This document shows positions 16,082 to 20,466 of a stretch of 20,466 nt of DNA, in pieces (the stretch's first letter is position 1; each line of letters begins with the position of its first letter). The notes beneath the pieces were generated by a model that saw only the letters and a list, made by a program, of their open reading frames with translations, had not been told where the DNA came from and did not search any database. The stretch covers positions 9,518-29,983 of the forward strand of contig PBVO01000139.1 of NCBI GenBank assembly GCA_002729015.1, read 5' to 3'. The stretch is from Candidatus Poribacteria bacterium (GTDB lineage: Bacteria > Poribacteria > WGA-4E > UBA9662). The position numbers were made by a program, and so were the translations under genes.

Positions 16082-16740
16082 TCAACTCTGATATAGCTTT
16101 TTAACCCCTATTCCACTTGGTAGTGGACTGCCTATCGACAGCAATCCCCTCAGGTTGCGTAAATGCATCACTGCTGCTACTATCATCATATCTACTGCTA
16201 GCAGGTCTACCTCTCGCTGATTACTAGGCAAGCCTCTAGCCTTTAAGTAGACAGTACACAAGGCACGCCGATTGGCCCCCACTGGCACATTCTGTAGACA
16301 AGGATGCTTCTGATACACCTCTTCTTGCCATGAATCACACCTGTTAGTGGATGCTGTGTGTAGACGTGCAGCTAATTCCGCTAGCCGTCGCATCCTGATT
16401 TCTGTGTTGGATTCTTGCTTCTGGTTAGCAAAAACTTCAATCACCCAATTATCAGCATACCGTTTAAGTACGACTTTAGCAGAGCTGAAGTCTGCATTTG
16501 GGCAATTCAACGGTGAAAATACCCAACGAGTCTGCTGACATCCCTTCCTTAAGTTCACTGGTTTGGCAAGTAGACGGATCCAGCTCAGCTGGCCATTTGG
16601 CATGCTTGATCACAAAAGCCGAAATTTCGTCCATTCTAGCTTTTCTAATGACTGGGGAGTCCCAACCCCAAACCAAGTCTGGTGTATGTATTGACGGTAA
16701 GCTGCTATCCAGATTCAGCACGAATTGTTGAGTCTCTTTT
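16082..16740 (-). pseudogene. Decayed transposase, probably IS4-superfamily DDE (Tn5-like)
   Basis: The main readable part is a 173-codon frame (16603-16082). VVLKRYADNWVIEVFANQKQ resembles the Y-x-x-RW-x-IE-x-F…K block holding the catalytic Glu of IS4/Tn5-type transposases, preceded by a TRWVFSPLN strand. The C-terminus LRGLLSIGSPLPSGIGVKKLY resembles 'LGGFLxRxxDGxPGxKxLW' of Tn5-like proteins. Upstream reading continues in another frame (16721-16476, with MDEISAFVIKHAKWPAEL), so a frameshift near 16500-16600 is likely. The N-terminal domain and terminal repeats are not found. The segment is visibly richer in G and C than its surroundings, consistent with a transferred element. The family assignment is by eye and tentative. 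Confidence 0.5.
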
Positions 16741-16904
16741 ACTCTCCGCTTCGTCTTTTTTACACCCGATAAGAAACACCATATTCACTTTCATATTCAC
16801 CTTGTACTAGTTACAGTAGCATAAAGGTATAGATGTAATAAAACAAGTTGATACATTTATCCATTCCATCTAATTTAAATTACTTTCTCTTTTTTCCTGG
16901 CCCG

Positions 16905-17849
16905 TTATCTAGCTTGCAACGGCCAAATTTTTGTTCGTTTGAGAATACTTTTCTTAATCTTACAAATCACGGTGTAGGCTGGGTCAAAGACATTACCCAC
17001 TTCATATTCCACGCACTGACCCAGAAGAATATGAGCTGACTGTTTCTCCAGTCCTAGTTCCACTAGCCATTGAACTAATTCGGTAGTGGCATGCTGTAGC
17101 GCTTGATCCAAGGGTCTGGCATTACCAGCGGTTAAAAGATAATCTGTATTTTCTGCCCTTGGCCAACCAATAGGGTTCATATTGGTCGCCTTAATCAATT
17201 GGACGGAAAACTGAATATTAAAAGAAATCTCGATTCCTGTACCAACAATTTCACCATCGCCTTGAACTGCGTGGCCATCGCCTAGATAAAACAATGCGCC
17301 AGGCACAAACACTGGTAAATAAACTGTTACTCCCTCTGAAAATCCTCGGTAGTCCATGTTACCACCATGAGTAGACGAAGTAGCAGTCGAAATTGCTTGT
17401 CCTCTCGGTGGGGCTACACCGAAACAACCAACCATCGGAGCCAAAGGTATCGTAAATTCACCTAACTGCGTTTGGGGAGAAATTAAGGTTGCAGTCCATC
17501 TATCAATGTCAATGTCCCATTCTGCGGTACCAGCAGTGGGCATTTGCGATGTAACATAGCTTGGATCGAGGACATTAGGAGCAATGACTGTGGCAGATCG
17601 ACCTATTTTCCGGTTAGGTGTCAATCGATCAAAGTGAACGACTAATCTATCACCAGGAACTGCATCTTGAATATAAAATGGCCCTGTCTGTGGATTACCT
17701 CTTTCCGTTACGGCTTGATCATGTTCATCATGACCAGCATTATCCACAGTAGTAGTAATAACAGTATCACCACTTTCAATATGTAGTACTGGCTCGTGAG
17801 CACCAATAGCGGTATAGTAAATGGTAGGACGAAATTTGTGAATTGCCAT
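16905..17849 (-). CDS. Acetamidase/formamidase family amidohydrolase
   Basis: 314 residues, about full length for the FmdA_AmdA family, which hydrolyses formamide, acetamide or related small amides to ammonia and a carboxylate in the cytoplasm. Seen: ESGDTVITTTVDNAGHDEHD near the N-terminus, NPQTGPFYIQDAVPGDRLVVHF, the GEFTIPLAPMVGCFGVAPP block, the Gly-rich THGGNMDYRGFSEGVTVYLPV and LGDGHAVQGDGEIVGTGIE with conserved acidic and His residues of the metal site, and YLLTAGNARPLDQALQHATTELVQWL. The start has an ideal AGGAGGT seven bases before the ATG. It lies 123 bases after the 2-hydroxyacid dehydrogenase on the same strand, perhaps in one operon for amide or hydroxyacid scavenging (inference). 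The exact substrate is unknown. Confidence 0.96.
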   Translation of the reverse strand: MAIHKFRPTIYYTAIGAHEPVLHIESGDTVITTTVDNAGHDEHDQAVTERGNPQTGPFYIQDAVPGDRLVVHFDRLTPNRKIGRSATVIAPNVLDPSYVTSQMPTAGTAEWDIDIDRWTATLISPQTQLGEFTIPLAPMVGCFGVAPPRGQAISTATSSTHGGNMDYRGFSEGVTVYLPVFVPGALFYLGDGHAVQGDGEIVGTGIEISFNIQFSVQLIKATNMNPIGWPRAENTDYLLTAGNARPLDQALQHATTELVQWLVELGLEKQSAHILLGQCVEYEVGNVFDPAYTVICKIKKSILKRTKIWPLQAR

Positions 17850-17972
17850 TGGGTTACCTCCTAAATTTATAGTTGGTTAACTTTTTGCATGATGGCGTAG
17901 TTCTTATTCGGCAAAAACTAAAATCTTGTATCGAAGTTATCTTGACCGATTGAATTCTGGTATCTTATTTTC

Positions 17973-18944
17973 TCATTGTAACACTTCAGGATTGACTGGG
18001 GCTGGTGGAGTTTTGTCAGCAATTACAGAAATTAGGTTTTCAACCGCTAACTCTCGCATTGCGAGGCGAGTTTCCTCGGTTGCAGTACCAATATGTGAAA
18101 AACAAATAACGTTTGGCAACCTAACAATGGGATCATTTTCAGCAGGCGGTTCAGTCTCAAGGACATCAAGTGCGGCACCGGCAATTCGATTTGATTGTAG
18201 GGCTCTAGTCAAAGCAGACTGATCTATTAAGGCACCACGAGCGGTATTAACCAAATAAGCAGTTGGTTTCATTAATTTTAACTCATCATCACTAATCATA
18301 TGATAGGATGAGTCATCCAAGTTGGTATGTAGACTAACAAAGTCTGATTCTGATAATAAGTCATTTAATGTTCGGTATGTACTCTTCGGAGCATTGGGTT
18401 CAGCTACGTCAAATACGTCATGCCATAATGTATGCATGCCTAGGGTCTGCATACGTCTAGTGACTTCTTGACCAATACGACCGAAGCCAATCACCCCCAA
18501 CGTTTTGCCCTGAATATCATTCCCTAGAGCTGGCATTTTTTTACGCTTGGCCCAACCACCACTTCTAACATAGGATTCATATTCAAATAGTCGCAAAGAT
18601 AAAGAAAATATAGACGCCATGGTCAGGTTAGCAACTGCAGGTGTTAACACTCCTGGTGTATGACAAACAACAACACCATGTTTGGTTGCTTCTGAAATGT
18701 CGAAAGGGTCATAACCTACACTAGTGGTTGAAAGAACTCTTAACTTTGGAGCAGCATCAAAAAAAACACTATCTGCACGCACACGGGGTGTTAGTAATAC
18801 GCCTTCAACATCTCTAATTTTTTGCAGTAACTGTTCTCTTGGTGCTGTTACTGCTAATTCCTCGACTACGGCTACTTCCTCAATTTTCTTGGTCAGGTGT
18901 TTTTCAATAGCGACATGAATGAGGACTTTGGGTTTAGTAATCAT
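17973..18944 (-). CDS. D-isomer-specific 2-hydroxyacid dehydrogenase
   Basis: 323 residues, typical for this NAD-dependent cytoplasmic family (glyoxylate/hydroxypyruvate reductase, D-lactate or phosphoglycerate dehydrogenase-like). N-terminal substrate domain; Rossmann motif GVIGFGRIGQ (G153-x-G155-x-x-G158) with Asp176 at the end of beta-2, favouring NAD(H). Catalytic Arg236 (VNTARGALID), Glu265 (LDVLETEPP) and His284 (CFSHIGTATEETR) are all present. No ACT domain, so it is not a regulated SerA type; a glyoxylate/hydroxypyruvate reductase-like role is most likely. The open frame begins at 18965, but AGGAG lies eight bases before the Met at 18944, so the shorter form is chosen. The acetamidase/formamidase gene follows. 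Confidence 0.96.
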   Translation of the reverse strand: MITKPKVLIHVAIEKHLTKKIEEVAVVEELAVTAPREQLLQKIRDVEGVLLTPRVRADSVFFDAAPKLRVLSTTSVGYDPFDISEATKHGVVVCHTPGVLTPAVANLTMASIFSLSLRLFEYESYVRSGGWAKRKKMPALGNDIQGKTLGVIGFGRIGQEVTRRMQTLGMHTLWHDVFDVAEPNAPKSTYRTLNDLLSESDFVSLHTNLDDSSYHMISDDELKLMKPTAYLVNTARGALIDQSALTRALQSNRIAGAALDVLETEPPAENDPIVRLPNVICFSHIGTATEETRLAMRELAVENLISVIADKTPPAPVNPEVLQ

Positions 18945-18957
18945 GAGTATTACTCCT
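18945..18957 (-). promoter_or_regulatory. Shine-Dalgarno that decides the dehydrogenase start
   Basis: AGGAG on the minus strand (18957-18953 region) with an eight-base spacer to ATG at 18944. It lies within the first codons of the longer open frame (18965), which has no Shine-Dalgarno of its own. Confidence 0.7.
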
Positions 18958-19100
18958 AGAAGCATGGGAAAGCTTAGTAAGCTAGTAGATCTTTTCGATA
19001 AACGTATCTACTGAGAGAAATTAGAAAAATACCATTTCAATGTTTTCCTTTCCCAAAGTTAGGCATAGTTTAAGAAATCTATCCACTTTGTCAAGATTGA

Positions 19101-19394
19101 TCAGCGAGATCTAAAACGAGCAAACGGGCGTCCTTGTGCCTTTGCTACCCTTTTTTTTGAGTACTCGTAGGCTTGGCTTCTAAATGTAAACCGCTTTTTG
19201 CTATTATTCGGCTTATTGTTTTTGGGCTCAATCGGAAAGCGAGTCACTTTATATTTTTTTTTCATACCTAGTCTTACTTTTTTTGTTTTGTCTTTTGAAC
19301 TAGGAGGTACTAACTTCTTTTCAAGCCCACCAATAGTGAAAATTCTCATCATACTCAAGAAAACAATAGAAAAAACTTTAACAAACCACTTCAC
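19101..19394 (-). CDS. Small basic protein, doubtful
   Basis: 97 codons starting with GTG. A hydrophobic stretch (WFVKVFSIVFLSMMRIFTI, residues ~3-21) is followed by a very Lys/Arg-rich tail (SKDKTKKVRLGMKKKYKVTR, then NNSKKRFTFRSQAYEYSKKR). It could be an exported or membrane-anchored basic protein, but no Shine-Dalgarno precedes the GTG and no family is recognised. The low-complexity A/T-rich sequence makes a chance open frame possible. An overlapping plus-strand frame (19198-19419) is less protein-like. Confidence 0.35.
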   Translation of the reverse strand: MKWFVKVFSIVFLSMMRIFTIGGLEKKLVPPSSKDKTKKVRLGMKKKYKVTRFPIEPKNNKPNNSKKRFTFRSQAYEYSKKRVAKAQGRPFARFRSR

Positions 19395-19810
19395 AATACT
19401 ATTAATCTATACCTTTTAGTGTTAGTGAGAGCTAGCCATACTTTCACACCGAAGTATATTCGTCAATGTAAAAAAAGACCGAATAGTTAGCTGTACTCTT
19501 ATTCTAACAATCAAAAGAACCACGAACAGCAAAAATCATGGTAAAACTGTACTGATTTAAGATAGAAAAACTCATTACTTATTAACAAAAACGGAATCGT
19601 GTGCATAGTACGAGTTTCTGAACACTACGACGACATACAAATCTTTCTAGCACAAAAGTTTATCTATGAATGTAACATTACATATGATTAACAGATACAC
19701 AAAATTACTAATAAAGTCGATACGAGAAATGTAGCTTACCAAATCAACAAATACTTTCGGGTCTCATTTGATGGCTTATCTAGTCAATTTGAATATGAGG
19801 TCTAATTGTA
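19395..19810. other. Gene-free stretch
   Basis: About 415 bases. The only structure seen is the palindrome ATGTAA-CA-TTACAT (19670-19683), which shares the 10-mer GTAACATTAC with the Zur-like box at 6771-6790. No gene, RNA or terminator is apparent, and the esterase gene ends at its right side. Confidence 0.4.
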
Positions 19811-20466
19811 CTATTTTAGGTGATAGTCCAAAAAGCGGAATGATGCTTTTAAAGCTTGCCAAAACCGAAATAATACCCAATAATTAACATCTAAGCTGTG
19901 GTTCAGTTTTGGAATATACCTATACTCCACTGGAACTGATTGATCTGATAATGACTCAACTAATGCCTCTGCTTGTTTGATAGATACCACTTGATCAGCG
20001 GTTCCATGTATTAGGAAGAAGGGGGGTGATTTTTTGGATACTTGAAACAACGGTGATGCGGATCGCCACAGTAGATCATTTTGACTATTGTAAGGTTGGC
20101 CGATAAAGTCTACCAACCATTGCTCCACTTGTTCTAACGCTGGTGATTCAGCTAGTTCTTTTCGGCAAGTCGACAAGCGCAGATCTACTGGTCCCGCTAG
20201 GCTCACTACACAGGTGATTTGACTACTGATTGGATAAGACGGGTCGTCAACTAGACCTAGCATCGAAACTAAATGTGCTCCAGCTGAGGCACCTACTCCG
20301 CCAATTTTTTCGCCATCTAGTTGATATCGATCGGCGTGTTCTCTGATCCAACGAACAGCTGCTTGTACATCTTCCAACTGAGACGGGAACACCGATTCTG
20401 GAGCAAAACGATATTGTACTGCCGCCACTACATATCCGCGGTTTGCAAGCTTGATAGCAATTTCTG
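19811..20466 (-). CDS. Alpha/beta-hydrolase esterase (BD-FAE/carboxylesterase-like), C-terminal part
   Basis: The window holds the last ~218 residues; the frame continues past the edge (…EIAIKLANRGYVVAAVQYRFAPE) and the N-terminal HGGG oxyanion motif lies outside. Seen: VQYRFAPESVFPSQLEDVQAAV typical of hormone-sensitive-lipase/BD-FAE-type esterases, the nucleophile elbow GGVGASAGAH, the acid in LIHGTADQVVSIKQAEAL and the His in KLNHSLD. The catalytic Ser, Asp and His are therefore all in the visible part. Likely a cytoplasmic or periplasmic carboxylesterase acting on acyl or acetyl esters, perhaps of sugars; whether a signal peptide exists cannot be seen. An internal GTG at 20428 should not be taken as the start, because homologous sequence continues upstream. 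Confidence 0.93.
   Translation of the reverse strand, partial: EIAIKLANRGYVVAAVQYRFAPESVFPSQLEDVQAAVRWIREHADRYQLDGEKIGGVGASAGAHLVSMLGLVDDPSYPISSQITCVVSLAGPVDLRLSTCRKELAESPALEQVEQWLVDFIGQPYNSQNDLLWRSASPLFQVSKKSPPFFLIHGTADQVVSIKQAEALVESLSDQSVPVEYRYIPKLNHSLDVNYWVLFRFWQALKASFRFLDYHLK

Noticed and set aside
16498..16731. 77-codon plus-strand ORF
   Set aside because: It overlaps the transposase remnant and has no protein-like features.
17926..18222. 98-codon plus-strand ORF
   Set aside because: Antisense shadow of the 2-hydroxyacid dehydrogenase.
1..20466. tRNA, rRNA or CRISPR
   Set aside because: No cloverleaf-like T-arm, rRNA segment or spaced direct repeats seen by eye in the intergenic regions.

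Overview
This is an AT-rich bacterial chromosome segment with long gene-poor stretches, several of which hold eroded gene remnants. The organism looks like a diderm (Gram-negative-type) bacterium. It carries a bifunctional class A penicillin-binding protein that seems to have a PBP1B-like extra domain, next to a SurA/PpiC-like periplasmic chaperone, and several exported proteins. The accessory genes (a sulfatase-superfamily enzyme, an SUMF1-domain protein, an ASPIC/UnbV remnant, an acetamidase/formamidase and a 2-hydroxyacid dehydrogenase) resemble sets seen in environmental or host-associated bacteria such as Poribacteria-, Planctomycetes- or Acidobacteria-like lineages. I cannot fix the phylum from the sequence alone.

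Layout. Positions 1-3500 (minus strand): the housekeeping cluster grpE-dnaK-prfA, with prfA cut by the window edge. A consensus-like promoter precedes grpE. Further upstream is a strong minus-strand terminator whose arms are shared with a competing hairpin, an attenuator-like arrangement. Positions 3671-4105 (plus): a frameshifted, stop-interrupted ASPIC/UnbV pseudogene running up to an intact sulfatase-superfamily gene (4118-5548), which has Thr where catalytic Cys or Ser is expected. Positions 5716-6861: an orphan zinc/manganese-binding lipocalin-independent ABC-type solute-binding protein on the minus strand. Its promoter is overlapped by a Zur-box-like palindrome. It is divergent from a plus-strand pair (6900-8673): an XRE-HTH/metallo-beta-lactamase fusion and an exported alpha/beta hydrolase, probably translationally linked.

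Positions 8997-10250 (minus): a small membrane protein and a SAM-dependent methyltransferase behind one good promoter. Positions 10541-14196 (plus): the cell-envelope pair, class A PBP then SurA/PpiC-like protein. Positions 14785-15537 (minus): an exported SUMF1/FGE-domain protein without the catalytic cysteine pair. Positions 15538-16904: gene-poor, with a strong hairpin and a decayed, probably IS4-superfamily, transposase. Positions 16905-18944 (minus): a D-2-hydroxyacid dehydrogenase followed by an acetamidase/formamidase. Positions 19101-20466: a doubtful small basic ORF and the C-terminal part of an alpha/beta-hydrolase esterase cut by the window edge.

Functionally the window mixes protein quality control (GrpE/DnaK), translation termination, envelope growth, metal acquisition and scavenging hydrolases. 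I saw no CRISPR array, defence island, biosynthetic cluster, rRNA or tRNA. The strongest unusual signals are regulatory (the attenuator-like element, the Zur-like operator) and evolutionary (the pseudogenes, and a Thr-type sulfatase homolog with a Cys-less SUMF1 protein elsewhere in the window).
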